NCBI RefSeq assembly: GCF_029846255.1
Contig: NZ_JARVWQ010000001.1
Coordinates: 248,001 to 312,000, forward strand
Length of the DNA: 64,000 bases
Source of the DNA: Amnibacterium sp. CER49
Lineage (GTDB): Bacteria; Actinomycetota; Actinomycetes; Actinomycetales; Microbacteriaceae
Reading direction: 5' to 3'
Translations under genes and position numbers: made by a program
Shown: positions 34,884-43,561 of the stretch, piece after piece
How positions within the stretch are numbered: position 1 is the first letter of the stretch
Layout of the letters: each line of letters opens with the position of its first letter
Notes under the pieces: model-generated
Told to the model about the DNA's origin: nothing
The model's database searches: none
Seen by the model: only the letters and a program-made list of their open reading frames with translations

Positions 34884-36539
34884 TCACTTCCCCTTCAGCC
34901 GCAGCAGCACCTGCTCCTCGTCGGGGTACGCGTACGGCGCCGGCAGCGCGTACGGGTCGGACGCGGTCGGCCATCCGCTGATGGTCTTCGTCTCGTACTG
35001 GGACCAGCTCACCGATTCGGTCATCGGAACGACGGGCACCTGCGTGAGCATGACCTTCTGAAGCTTACTGACGATCGCGTGCTGCTCCGTCTCCGAGGCG
35101 CTCGCGTACTGGTTGAGCAGCCCGTCGACCGCGGGGTCGGAGAACCGCATGAAGTTCGACGTGGCGTTCTGGCCGAGCGGTGCGCTGTTCGCGCTGAGCA
35201 GCATCTGCCGGAGCTCGTAGTACGGGGCCGGGCCGCCGGTCTCGGAGATGTACGCCGCGTCGAAGTCGCCCTTGTAGAGGCGGGTGTTGTACGTCTGGCC
35301 CGCGAGGTCCTGCACGGTGAGCAGGACGTTCACCTGCGCGAGCTCCTGCTTGATCTCCTGCAGTGACGCGTCCCAGTCGGTGAAGCCACTGACCGTGAGC
35401 ACGCTCAGCTTGAGCGGGTTGCTCGCGGAGTAGCCGGCGGAGGCCAGAAGGGCCTTCGCCTTGGACTGGTTCTGCGTGTAGTCGTACTGACCGGCGAGGG
35501 CGCTGTCGTACCACGAGCGGAACGTCGGCAGGACGATGCCGGACTGGTTCGCGGCCGGCTCGTAGCCGTTCTCACCGATCTTCGAGACCGTGCCGCGGTC
35601 CACCGCGTACGCGATGGCCTGCCGCACCGCGAGCTTGCTCGTCACGGGGTGCTTGAGGTTGAACGCCAGGCTCACGTTCGAGGTCGGCGGGAACCAGTAG
35701 TGGTTGTGCGCCTTGTCCCGGGCGACGTAGTACTTGTCGATGCTCGGGATGAACTGACCGCCCCACTGGGCCTTCCCGCTCGCCAGGTCCTGGTTCGCCG
35801 GGGCGGCCTCGGTGTACGCGGGATAGTTGACCGTCTTGACCGTCGGCTTCCCGTGCTGCCAGTAGGTGGGGTTGGCGGAGTACTGGATGTTCTGCGGCGT
35901 GCAGCGCGCGACCGTGTACGGGCCGGTGCCGACCGGCTTGGCGTCCGCGAAGCTGACCGGGTTCCCGACGGCGCTCGTCGACCAGATGTGCATCGGCACG
36001 ATCGGGGTCTGATCGGCGATGTAGTAGAAGTACGGCTGCGCGGGTGCCTTGAACTGGAACACGACCTGGTCCTGGCCCGACTGCGAGACCGACTGGAGCC
36101 CGGACGAGGACCAGAGCGCGTTCAGGTCCAGCCCGGGGTCCTTCTTCAGGAGGTTGAAGGTGAAGGCGACGTCCGCCGCGCTGAACGGCTTGCCGTCGCT
36201 CCACTTCACACCGTGCCGCGTCGCGAACGTGAGGGTCTTGAAGTCGGTCGACCACGTCGCCTTCGTCGCGAGCATCGGCGTCTGCGCGGCGTTCTTGAGC
36301 GCGTTCACGAACACGAGCGGCTCGTAGGCGAACCCGAACGACTCGCCGTTGACCGCCGGGTTGAACGGGTTGAACCCGCAGGTCCAGGTCGCTCCGGTCG
36401 TGTTCGCGATGCTGATGACCGCGTTGGAGCCGGAGGACGCCCCGCCCGACGTGCACCCGGTGGCGAGCACGACCGTCGCGGCGACGGCTGCCGCGGACGC
36501 GATGAGGCGACGCAGCCTCGATGAACGGGATGACTGCAT
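34884..36539 (-). CDS. Family-5 (peptide/nickel-type) substrate-binding lipoprotein, orphan
   Basis: 551 residues. Signal peptide with lipobox ATGC (Cys29), then a solute-binding family-5 protein: TFATRHGVKWSDGKPFSAAD, KPVGTGPYTVAR, FNLKHPVTSKLAVRQAIAYA (quoted in parts). These bind oligopeptides, polyamine-like compounds or oligosaccharides for Dpp/Opp-type importers. No permease or ATPase gene adjoins, so it must share one elsewhere or the operon has been broken. Confidence 0.9.
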   Translation of the reverse strand: MQSSRSSRLRRLIASAAAVAATVVLATGCTSGGASSGSNAVISIANTTGATWTCGFNPFNPAVNGESFGFAYEPLVFVNALKNAAQTPMLATKATWSTDFKTLTFATRHGVKWSDGKPFSAADVAFTFNLLKKDPGLDLNALWSSSGLQSVSQSGQDQVVFQFKAPAQPYFYYIADQTPIVPMHIWSTSAVGNPVSFADAKPVGTGPYTVARCTPQNIQYSANPTYWQHGKPTVKTVNYPAYTEAAPANQDLASGKAQWGGQFIPSIDKYYVARDKAHNHYWFPPTSNVSLAFNLKHPVTSKLAVRQAIAYAVDRGTVSKIGENGYEPAANQSGIVLPTFRSWYDSALAGQYDYTQNQSKAKALLASAGYSASNPLKLSVLTVSGFTDWDASLQEIKQELAQVNVLLTVQDLAGQTYNTRLYKGDFDAAYISETGGPAPYYELRQMLLSANSAPLGQNATSNFMRFSDPAVDGLLNQYASASETEQHAIVSKLQKVMLTQVPVVPMTESVSWSQYETKTISGWPTASDPYALPAPYAYPDEEQVLLRLKGK

Positions 36540-36833
36540 TGCTCGTCCTTCCTCACTGCTGACCGGACCGTCGCGACGAACCTGCGAACGCGGCTACCCC
36601 GAGGGGGGAAGGAGCTCGAACCGAGACATCGTCGTCGCGGGCAACCTAGCAAAGATAGATACGTCTCGCACGCATCTATTCGTGGAGACGCACCGACAGC
36701 CACTCGGGCACGCCCATCACCACGGTCGTCGCTCTGGGTTCCGCGGTGCGCATGCGGCGGGGTGCGGAGACCCGGAGCGCCGTGAGGGCTCCTCCCCGAC
36801 GCCGGGCGAGGAGAAGGAGCGGTCGCGGAGCAC
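36540..36833. promoter_or_regulatory. Upstream region of the orphan lipoprotein, with kinase-operon terminator
   Basis: About 290 bp. ATAGAT (36655-36660) and ATCTAT (36674-36679) are inverted, and CGTCTC (36662-36667) and GAGACG (36685-36690) are inverted around them, giving an AT-rich operator-like site about 115 bp before the lipoprotein start. The right part holds the hairpin listed separately. Confidence 0.4.
36789..36813. terminator. Hairpin after the GH89-murQ-kinase operon
   Basis: CTCCTC-CCCG pairs with CGGG-C-GAGGAG (one bulged base) around a 4-base loop, 20 bp beyond the leftward kinase stop. Confidence 0.5.
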
Positions 36834-37796
36834 CTAGCCGTACACGAACAGGAAAGGTGGCTGGCTCGGCAGGGCGTCCTCCAGCGCCTTGCCCGCGAGG
36901 AGCTGCGCACCACGCGCGGAGCCACCCTGGGGCGGCACGAAGCGCGCGTCGGGAACGCATCGCCGGACCTCCTGGTGGAACGGCAGCAGCAGCAGATCGC
37001 CGACGTCGAACAGCCGTCCGCCCCAGGAGAAGAGCGGTTCCCCCGTCACCGCAGCGACAGCGGTCCGGCCGAGTCGCCGCCCCGCATCCGCCCAGATCTC
37101 CCGCGCGACGGCATCACCCGCGTTCGCAGCGGCCGCGACCGGCCGCGCGAAGCCCGCGAGGACGTGGGCGGCGAGGGCGTCGCCGTAGATGCGGTCGACG
37201 AGCGTCGCAGGATCGCCGAACTCGGTCAGGAGCGCGGCGAGGAGGAGCTCCGAGCCTCCGCGCCTGCCGTCCCACGCCCGAAGGCCTGCGGCGATGCCCC
37301 TCCGTCCGATCCAGGCCCCGCTTCCCTCGTCGCCGACCAGGTACCCCCAACCGTCCGACCGCTTCCAGACGCCGTCCTGACCTCTCCCCAGCGCGATGGC
37401 GCCCGTACCCGCGGCGATCACGACCCCGGGGTCGCCGTTCAACGCACCGGCGTGGGTGGTGACCGAATCGCCGGCGACCACGACGCGCTCCGCATGCAGA
37501 GCCCGTTGGAGGGTGCGAGCGAGTCGCTCGGGGCTGTCGACGAGCCCGGGTATCCCGGTCATGCCGATGCCGATCGCGCTGACGGAGGAGGCACCGAGCT
37601 CGCGTCGCCCGCGCTGGACCGCGCCGATGACCAGGTCGGCGACGGTATCGACGTCGACTCTGCCGGAGAGCCGCGGGACCGGCCGGTCGATGCGGGACTC
37701 CATCTCCGAGCCGGAGGACGCGAGCCGCACCCGGACCCCACCACCGCCCACATCGACACCGGCGAGGACGCCCCCATCACCAGACGCGACCGCCAC
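36834..37796 (-). CDS. BadF/BadG-type amino-sugar kinase
   Basis: 320 residues, actin-like ATPase fold: phosphate-1 motif GVDVGGGGVRVR, GIGMTGIPGL, phosphate-2/adenosine region VVIAAGTGAIALG and GDEGSGAWIGRRG. The BadF/BadG/BcrA family includes eukaryotic and bacterial N-acetylglucosamine kinases. Coupled to MurQ (stop and GTG share a base: TAGTG), it could phosphorylate GlcNAc or MurNAc. The longer open frame upstream overlaps MurQ and is not used. Confidence 0.8.
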   Translation of the reverse strand: MAVASGDGGVLAGVDVGGGGVRVRLASSGSEMESRIDRPVPRLSGRVDVDTVADLVIGAVQRGRRELGASSVSAIGIGMTGIPGLVDSPERLARTLQRALHAERVVVAGDSVTTHAGALNGDPGVVIAAGTGAIALGRGQDGVWKRSDGWGYLVGDEGSGAWIGRRGIAAGLRAWDGRRGGSELLLAALLTEFGDPATLVDRIYGDALAAHVLAGFARPVAAAANAGDAVAREIWADAGRRLGRTAVAAVTGEPLFSWGGRLFDVGDLLLLPFHQEVRRCVPDARFVPPQGGSARGAQLLAGKALEDALPSQPPFLFVYG

Positions 37797-38692
37797 TAGT
37801 CGGTGTCCCTCAGCAGCTCGACGGCCGCGCGCACCCCGGTCGATCGGTCGAGCGCACCGCGAGCCTCGTCGACGCCCCGGCCCGACAGCAACGCCACCAG
37901 CGCCACGGGCGTGGATCCGTCCGCACGTTCGAGCATCTCGCGGCACCGGGCCTCATCCAGCCCGGTCGCCTCCGTGAGCACGGCGACGGCTCGGCGCCGC
38001 AGCTTGTCGTTGGAGGGGACGAGGTTCACCATCAGGTTGGAGTACACCGCACCGAGCCTGATCATGAGGGCGGTCGAGAAGGAGTTGAGGAGGACCTTCG
38101 TCGCCGTGCCCGCCTTCAGCCGAGTGGACCCCGTCAGGGCCTCCGGCCCGGTATCGGCGACGATCGTGATCTCCGCGTGCTCGCCGGCAGCCGCGTTCGG
38201 GTTGCAGGTGATCAGCACCGTGAGCGCGCCGAGCCTGCGCGCCTCGCGAAGCGCCCCGGTCACGTAGGCCGTCGCGCCCGAGGCGGTCACGCCGATGGCG
38301 ACACTGGCGGGTCCGAGGCCGGCAGCATCCTCGCCGCCCGAATCCTCGGCGTCCTCCCGGTCGATCGAGGAATCGAACAGCGCCTCGGAACCCCCGGCGA
38401 AATGGGCGGTGAAGAGTCCGGGCGGGGCGCCGAAGGTGGGTCTGATCTCGGTCGCGTCGAGCACCGCGATCCGCCCCGAAGCCCCCGCCCCGAAGTAGTG
38501 GATGCTGCCGCCGGCGCGGACGCGTCGGAGGGTCTCCTCCACCGCCCGGGCGGTCGTCGCTGCCGCACGGCGCACCGCATGGACGCCGACGAGGTCCTCC
38601 CGGTAGAGCGCTTCCAGGATCTCGGCCGTCTCGGCGGAGTCGATGTGCGCGGTCGCGGGGTTGCGCGTCTCAGTGGTCAGGTCGCCGGTCAT
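37796..38692 (-). CDS. murQ: N-acetylmuramic acid 6-phosphate etherase MurQ
   Basis: 298 residues with a SIS domain. The family signature TETRNPATAHID is at the N-terminus; IHYFGAGASGRIAVLDATEI, SGATAYVTGALREAR and TRLKAGTATKVLLNSFSTAL (the last in the MurQ lyase motif) follow. It cleaves the lactyl ether of MurNAc-6-phosphate to GlcNAc-6-phosphate and lactate in the cytoplasm, a step of peptidoglycan recycling. It overlaps the GH89 stop by 4 bp. Confidence 0.93.
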   Translation of the reverse strand: MTGDLTTETRNPATAHIDSAETAEILEALYREDLVGVHAVRRAAATTARAVEETLRRVRAGGSIHYFGAGASGRIAVLDATEIRPTFGAPPGLFTAHFAGGSEALFDSSIDREDAEDSGGEDAAGLGPASVAIGVTASGATAYVTGALREARRLGALTVLITCNPNAAAGEHAEITIVADTGPEALTGSTRLKAGTATKVLLNSFSTALMIRLGAVYSNLMVNLVPSNDKLRRRAVAVLTEATGLDEARCREMLERADGSTPVALVALLSGRGVDEARGALDRSTGVRAAVELLRDTD

Positions 38693-40896
38693 CTCGATCC
38701 CGTCACGGTCTGGGAGGCCACGTCGGTGGACGTGCGGAGCGCGCCGGCGTGGGCCTCGAACAGCCGGCGAGCCAGGGACGCGACATCCGTGGTCGGTCGC
38801 GGCTGCGCATCCGGCCCGCGCTCGAGGAACGTCCGCTCGATGTCGAGGAGCCGCTCACCCAGGCGCTGGTCGTGCTCCGCGCTCGGGGAGCGCACGGCCT
38901 CGAAGAGGCCGCGCGCCCATGCCGTCCAACGGTCCTTGTAGTAGCCGCCGACGAGGCCGGACCAGGTCCGCGCGGCGTAGTCGTCGAGGTTCGGCGGACC
39001 GGGCCGGTCCCACACGGTCACGATCCGACGAGCGTTGTCGCGCAGGATGCGCCGCTCCTCCTCGTCCTCGGCCCACGCCTCCGCCTCACCGACCCAGTGC
39101 TCGAGGGTGAACTCCGGGCGGCACGCAAGGAGGCGATCGAGGTCGTCGAACACCGCGAGGAACCGGCCGAGCGCCTCCGGCGTCTCGCCCGAGGACCGAG
39201 CGGCCTCCCGAACGGTCGCCACGAGGTGCTGGTCGACGACGTGGGAGAGCACCACCCGGCCGACCTCGATGAGGTCGTGGCCGAGCTCACCGTCGAGAAG
39301 CCGAGGACGTCGTTCCGCCTCCTCGATCAGCAGCCGCCAGGCCCGGACGAGGATCGCCGGGTCATACGGGCGGGATCCCCACAGGCGCGTAGCGAGACGG
39401 TCCGGTGCCAGGGTCTCCGCGTAGCTCGGCTTGGCCGTGAGGGCCCCGCGGAAGTGACCGGTCAGCACATCGAGGCTCGTCTCCTTGTAGACGCTCGAGG
39501 CGAGCGCGCGCCAGGCGTCCACCAGGTCCTCGCTCTCCGCCCCCGCGTAGCGGTGCCGAACGAAGTCCCGGAGCCAGTGATCGAACGGCGCAGGACCGGA
39601 CCACGCCGCCTCTGCGACGCGCTGGAACAGCGCGGTGTTGTTCCTCGTGCCCTCCATCGCGAGCCCCCAGCCGATGGGCGGGTTGTCTCCCGTCAGCGAC
39701 TCGTGGAACCCGTCGGCGACGGTCGAGAGGTTCCCGATCAGGTCCGTCCGGCCCCCGAAGTTGAGCAGTGCGCACCAGACCCACGGCTTCCCGCGGAACC
39801 GATCCGAGCGGTTCCACATCGGCTTCGTCTCGGCCCAGAGGTCGAGGATGAGGCTGTGCTCCGCCGGCATCGCATCGAGGAACGACGCGACGCGGTCCTC
39901 GGTCCAGAAGTCGTCCTGGAAGGAGAACGGCCAGGACTGGAGCACCCACACGGCCTGGGGGTCCGCCGCGACGAGGCCCGAGATGGTCGCTCGGGCGACT
40001 CGACCGGGGTGGGCCGGGTCGGCATCGACGGGGATCATCTCGATGAACGGGTCCGCGGCGTAGAGATGATCGGAGCCGAACGTCTGCATCTGGATCTCGG
40101 TGATCCGCCGGCACAGCTCCGCGTAGCGAGGGTCGGCCGGGTGGAGCACGTGCGTGGTGAACTCGTCCCACGTCCGCGTCCCGGTGGTCGGTCCCGCGAG
40201 CTGCGCCGGGACATGGCCGGTGAACGCAGGAAGCACCGGGGTCATGCCGAGGGATCGTTGACGGTCCAGCACCCGGACCGCGAGCTCCTCGTGCTTCCTG
40301 ATCCAGGACGTCGGCAGCGGTCCTGCGAACGAATCGAGGCACCCCATGTACTGGAAAGGCAGATATCCCGGACCGCCCAGGAATGCGCGCACCTCTTCGT
40401 CGTTCAACCCGACTTCCGTGTAGACCCGATGAAGGACGGATTCGTGGCCGAGGACGTTCAGGGGCATCGTGATCCCGTTGAGGGCCATCCAATCCACCTC
40501 GCGTTCCCACTTGTCCCAGTCCCAGTACGCGACGGTGTAGCTGAAGGTGCAGAAGTTGAAGTAGTACCCCTCGGCGACCTCCGCCTGCCCTTCCATCGGT
40601 TCCGTGTCCCGGATGATCAGGGCGGAGACGGGAAGAGTCGTATCCCAAGAGATGGCGATGTGGCATACTGCCCGGAGATATGCATGCAATCCGACGGCGG
40701 CGCTAATCGGATCAGTGGCGCAGACAGTCAATATGGATTCGGACGCGGAATACCTGTACCGGCGGCCCTCCCCCGGCAGCTGCATGAATCGCATGGAGCT
40801 CGCCGCGCGTCCCGCGACTCGTTCAGCGAGGCCACGCACCGCGTCGCCCCATGGAGGCGGATCGACGCGGGGAGCATCGGTGAAAGATGCAGGCAC
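38689..40896 (-). CDS. GH89 alpha-N-acetylglucosaminidase
   Basis: 735 residues matching the NAGLU/GH89 family: a short N-terminal domain, then YYFNFCTFSYTVAYWDWDKW, VDWMALNGITMPLNVLGHES, LPFQYMGCLDSFAGPLP, and a long helical C-terminal domain. It removes terminal alpha-GlcNAc. No signal peptide is visible, so it would act on imported material. GTG start at 40896 with GGAGGT directly upstream. First gene of an operon with MurQ and a sugar kinase. Confidence 0.9.
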   Translation of the reverse strand: MPASFTDAPRVDPPPWGDAVRGLAERVAGRAASSMRFMQLPGEGRRYRYSASESILTVCATDPISAAVGLHAYLRAVCHIAISWDTTLPVSALIIRDTEPMEGQAEVAEGYYFNFCTFSYTVAYWDWDKWEREVDWMALNGITMPLNVLGHESVLHRVYTEVGLNDEEVRAFLGGPGYLPFQYMGCLDSFAGPLPTSWIRKHEELAVRVLDRQRSLGMTPVLPAFTGHVPAQLAGPTTGTRTWDEFTTHVLHPADPRYAELCRRITEIQMQTFGSDHLYAADPFIEMIPVDADPAHPGRVARATISGLVAADPQAVWVLQSWPFSFQDDFWTEDRVASFLDAMPAEHSLILDLWAETKPMWNRSDRFRGKPWVWCALLNFGGRTDLIGNLSTVADGFHESLTGDNPPIGWGLAMEGTRNNTALFQRVAEAAWSGPAPFDHWLRDFVRHRYAGAESEDLVDAWRALASSVYKETSLDVLTGHFRGALTAKPSYAETLAPDRLATRLWGSRPYDPAILVRAWRLLIEEAERRPRLLDGELGHDLIEVGRVVLSHVVDQHLVATVREAARSSGETPEALGRFLAVFDDLDRLLACRPEFTLEHWVGEAEAWAEDEEERRILRDNARRIVTVWDRPGPPNLDDYAARTWSGLVGGYYKDRWTAWARGLFEAVRSPSAEHDQRLGERLLDIERTFLERGPDAQPRPTTDVASLARRLFEAHAGALRTSTDVASQTVTGSR

Positions 40897-40998
40897 GAGA
40901 CCTCCGGAATATTTAGGACCGGTACATAACTATGGCTCACACTACCGCCGCGGTCCGGGGTCGACGACTCCCCCGCAGACGCAGATGCGGTTGAGCTC

Positions 40999-42252
40999 GT
41001 GAACCTCGGCGACCCGGCTCAGCGGGAGCGGGTCGTGGCTGCGGGCCCGGAGTTCATGCGCGAGGTGAACTCGTCAGCGATCCTGGCCGTCCTGCGCGCC
41101 TCCTCACCGCTGACCGTCGCGGGGGTCGCCCGATCCACGGCGCTCTCCCGGCAGGCGGTGAGCCGGGCGCTCGCCCTTCTCGAAGCGGATGGGCTCGTCG
41201 AGTTCTCCGACCCGGTGCCGAGCCCCACCGGGGCGGGGCGCCCCGCCCAACAGGTGCGATTCAGAGCCGAGGCCGGATACGTCGTCGGCGCTCACGTCAG
41301 CCTCGGGCGCGTCCGGTTCGGCGTCGGCACCCTGGTCGGCGAGGTCGTCGCCTCCGGCGAGGCGGAGCTCCCCGTGGGAGCCTCCGGCGAGGACGTCGCA
41401 ACCGCGCTGGCGGATGGCGTCGACCGGCGCCTCCGTGACTCACGGCTGTCCGTGGAGGACGTCTGGTTCGCCACCGTCGGCGTGCCCGGGATCGTCGATG
41501 CGGCCGGCGACCGGATCGGCCTCAGCTCGAGCATGCCCGAGCTGTCGGGAGCCGGACTCCACCGGCGCCTGGGGGACGCCCTGCGGTGCCCCGTCCATCT
41601 GGACAACGATGTGAAGCTCGCGACGCAAGGGGAGCGCGCGCACCGCCAGAGCACGAGCCGACTGAGCGCCTCCCTGGTCTACATGCATTGGGGCCATCGG
41701 ATCGGCGCCGGCATCGTGGTCGGGGGCCAGCTGCTGCGTGGCGTGTCGAACGACGCGGGCGACCTCGGATTCCTGGAGCTGCGAGGGTCGCAGATCGCGC
41801 CCGAACCGGCTCGGGCCCGGCTCGGGCCCTTCGAGAGCTGGGCCGGCGCCGGAGAGGCGCTGCGCCTCGCGCGGGAGAGCGGGTACGACCGCGACGGGTC
41901 CCGCGCCTCGAGCACGAGCCCCGACGAAGCGCTGGACGGGTTGATCGATGCGGCGATCGACGGTGACCGGCCGGCCGTCGAGGCCCTGCGTGAGGTCAGT
42001 CGACGTTTCGCCTTCGGCGTCGCTGCGGTCCGCGCGATCGTGGACCCCGAGCTCGTCGTCATCGGTGGCCCGATGGCCCGGGGCGGCTACCTCCTGCTCT
42101 CCCTCCTGAGGGACGGGATCGGCGTCCACGAGCTGAACCAGCCCGCTCTCGAGGTCTCGACACTCGGCGACGAGGCCGTCGTCCAGGGAGCCGTCCGTCA
42201 CTCGCTCGGCGCGGTCGAGCTGCCCTACCACCGACGCCGCCGCACCCCCTGA
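40999..42252 (+). CDS. ROK-family transcriptional repressor
   Basis: 417 residues. An N-terminal winged helix at about 20-75 (NSSAILAVLRASSPLTVAGV, LSRQAVSRALALLEADGLVE) is followed by a ROK sugar-kinase-like domain (VGAHVSLGRVRFGVG, VHLDNDVKLATQGE, GHRIGAGIVVGGQLLRGVSN). The ROK zinc site (CxCGxxGC) is absent: after DAGDLGFLEL there are no cysteines. Divergent from the GH89 operon across 102 bp, so probably its regulator, with an amino sugar as likely effector. Confidence 0.87.
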   Translation: MNLGDPAQRERVVAAGPEFMREVNSSAILAVLRASSPLTVAGVARSTALSRQAVSRALALLEADGLVEFSDPVPSPTGAGRPAQQVRFRAEAGYVVGAHVSLGRVRFGVGTLVGEVVASGEAELPVGASGEDVATALADGVDRRLRDSRLSVEDVWFATVGVPGIVDAAGDRIGLSSSMPELSGAGLHRRLGDALRCPVHLDNDVKLATQGERAHRQSTSRLSASLVYMHWGHRIGAGIVVGGQLLRGVSNDAGDLGFLELRGSQIAPEPARARLGPFESWAGAGEALRLARESGYDRDGSRASSTSPDEALDGLIDAAIDGDRPAVEALREVSRRFAFGVAAVRAIVDPELVVIGGPMARGGYLLLSLLRDGIGVHELNQPALEVSTLGDEAVVQGAVRHSLGAVELPYHRRRRTP

Positions 42253-42277
42253 CCCACCGGGGTCCGGCCCGCCGAAC

Positions 42278-42297
42278 GCGGCGCACCCGTGCGCCGC
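42278..42297. terminator. Hairpin between ROK regulator and GNAT genes
   Basis: GCGGCGCA pairs perfectly with TGCGCCGC around CCCG, 25 bp past the ROK stop and 13 bp past the end of the leftward GNAT gene. Confidence 0.65.
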
Positions 42298-42310
42298 CGC
42301 GGTTTCGAGC

Positions 42311-43207
42311 TCAGTCGAGCGTCTTCCTCAGGAGGAGGAACCGGCGCGAGATCTCGGCGCCCACGGTCTTCCGGTAGAAGTCCCTCGGCCCGGCGCTGCC
42401 GATGTCGAACGCCTGGTCGCCCAGCTCCCGCAGGTCCTTGGCGCAGCGCCGCAGCAGAGCGGCCCCGATGCCGGTTCCACGCGCTTCCGGGCTCGTGCCC
42501 ATCGGTCCGAACCATCCATGCCGGTTGGTGTCGTAGGCCGCGAAACCCAGGAACCTCCCGTCCCGCAGCGCGATGAAGCAGCTGGGCGGCTCGCGGTGCA
42601 GAGCGGGCTCGACCTCGTCGGCCCACGCCCAGAACTCGTCCGTCCACTCGTCCCTGAGCCAGGCATGGAAGGACGGCCAGGTGCCGGCGTCGAGGCGCTC
42701 GATGGAGACCCCCGCCGGCAGCGGGGACTCCGTCTCGCCCGCACCGGTGGGGGCGGTCATGTTGACCGTCTCGTCGCTCTCGACGTAGCCGGACTTGCGG
42801 AAGAACTGGAGGGCGGCCCGGTACTCCTCGTCGACGCCGGCCCACCAGAAGCGGGGCAGTCCTCCCCCGGCCGATACGACGTTCACGCGCCGAGCGGCGA
42901 AGCGACGCTCGACCTCGGTCAGGAGGGCGCCGCCGACCCCGCGGCGCTGATGATCGGGGTGGACGACGAGGAACGCGACCGAGCCCGCGTCGGTGGAGGC
43001 CGGCGCACGGGATGTGGTCCCGAACGCGGCGCCGACGAGCCGCTGGTCCTGGACTGCCGCCACCCGGATCATGTCCGGCGTCTCCCAGAGGAACCGCCGC
43101 AGGTTGTCCCGGTCGCTCGAGTCCGCGGGGAGCAGCACCCGCTCCGCGATCGAGGCCACGTCGTTCTCGTCGGACGGGACGGCTTCGCGCAGGTCGACAT
43201 CACGCAT
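42311..43207 (-). CDS. Tandem GNAT N-acetyltransferase
   Basis: 298 residues with two GNAT domains: VHPDHQRRGVGGALLTEVER near residue 90 and GTSPEARGTGIGAALLRRCA near residue 240. The N-terminal RDVDLREAVPSDENDVASIA is the common GNAT opening. Acceptor unknown. It is divergent from GH20. Similar in length and architecture to the GNAT gene at 16287-17189, which is coupled to GH123, suggesting a related job in amino-sugar handling. Confidence 0.85.
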   Translation of the reverse strand: MRDVDLREAVPSDENDVASIAERVLLPADSSDRDNLRRFLWETPDMIRVAAVQDQRLVGAAFGTTSRAPASTDAGSVAFLVVHPDHQRRGVGGALLTEVERRFAARRVNVVSAGGGLPRFWWAGVDEEYRAALQFFRKSGYVESDETVNMTAPTGAGETESPLPAGVSIERLDAGTWPSFHAWLRDEWTDEFWAWADEVEPALHREPPSCFIALRDGRFLGFAAYDTNRHGWFGPMGTSPEARGTGIGAALLRRCAKDLRELGDQAFDIGSAGPRDFYRKTVGAEISRRFLLLRKTLD

Positions 43208-43561
43208 GGTCGGGGCTCCGTTCGGTCGCGCGCGAGTGGCGAACCACTCCGGGCCTTCGTGCGAGGTCCCGGAGCCGACAGCGCCTCGCTCCAGTGATGA
43301 CGGGACGCTAACAGGTTAGTTACGTTCCGCACGGAACTCGCTGCGTCGACCTGGGGGCCCCTCGGCACGCCGGCCCGCTTCGTCGGCGCCGCCGAGCGAC
43401 GGGGCGGCGCCGAGGATCTCGAGCACGGGTCTCGACCATTCGGCGCAGGGCGCTGCCGCTGCCGCGATGTCGCTCCGGCGACACCGCCGGTCGCCGGATC
43501 CACCCGCGCAGGTGACCGATAACATGAGCGCGCCAACCGCCGCCGTCAGGAGTTCCACCTC
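43208..43561. promoter_or_regulatory. Divergent control region GNAT / GH20
   Basis: 354 bp without a gene. It holds a LacI-operator-like site (43510-43525, separate entry) 36 bp before the GH20 start, and an AT-richer patch CTAACAGGTTAGTTACGTT (43308-43326) in which CTAAC and GTTAG are inverted, a candidate site for the GNAT promoter. Confidence 0.4.
43510..43525. promoter_or_regulatory. LacI-type operator before GH20
   Basis: AGGTGACCGATAACAT matches 13 of 16 positions of the reverse complement of the operator found twice before the GH42 gene (ATGTGATGGATAACAT). Confidence 0.5.
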
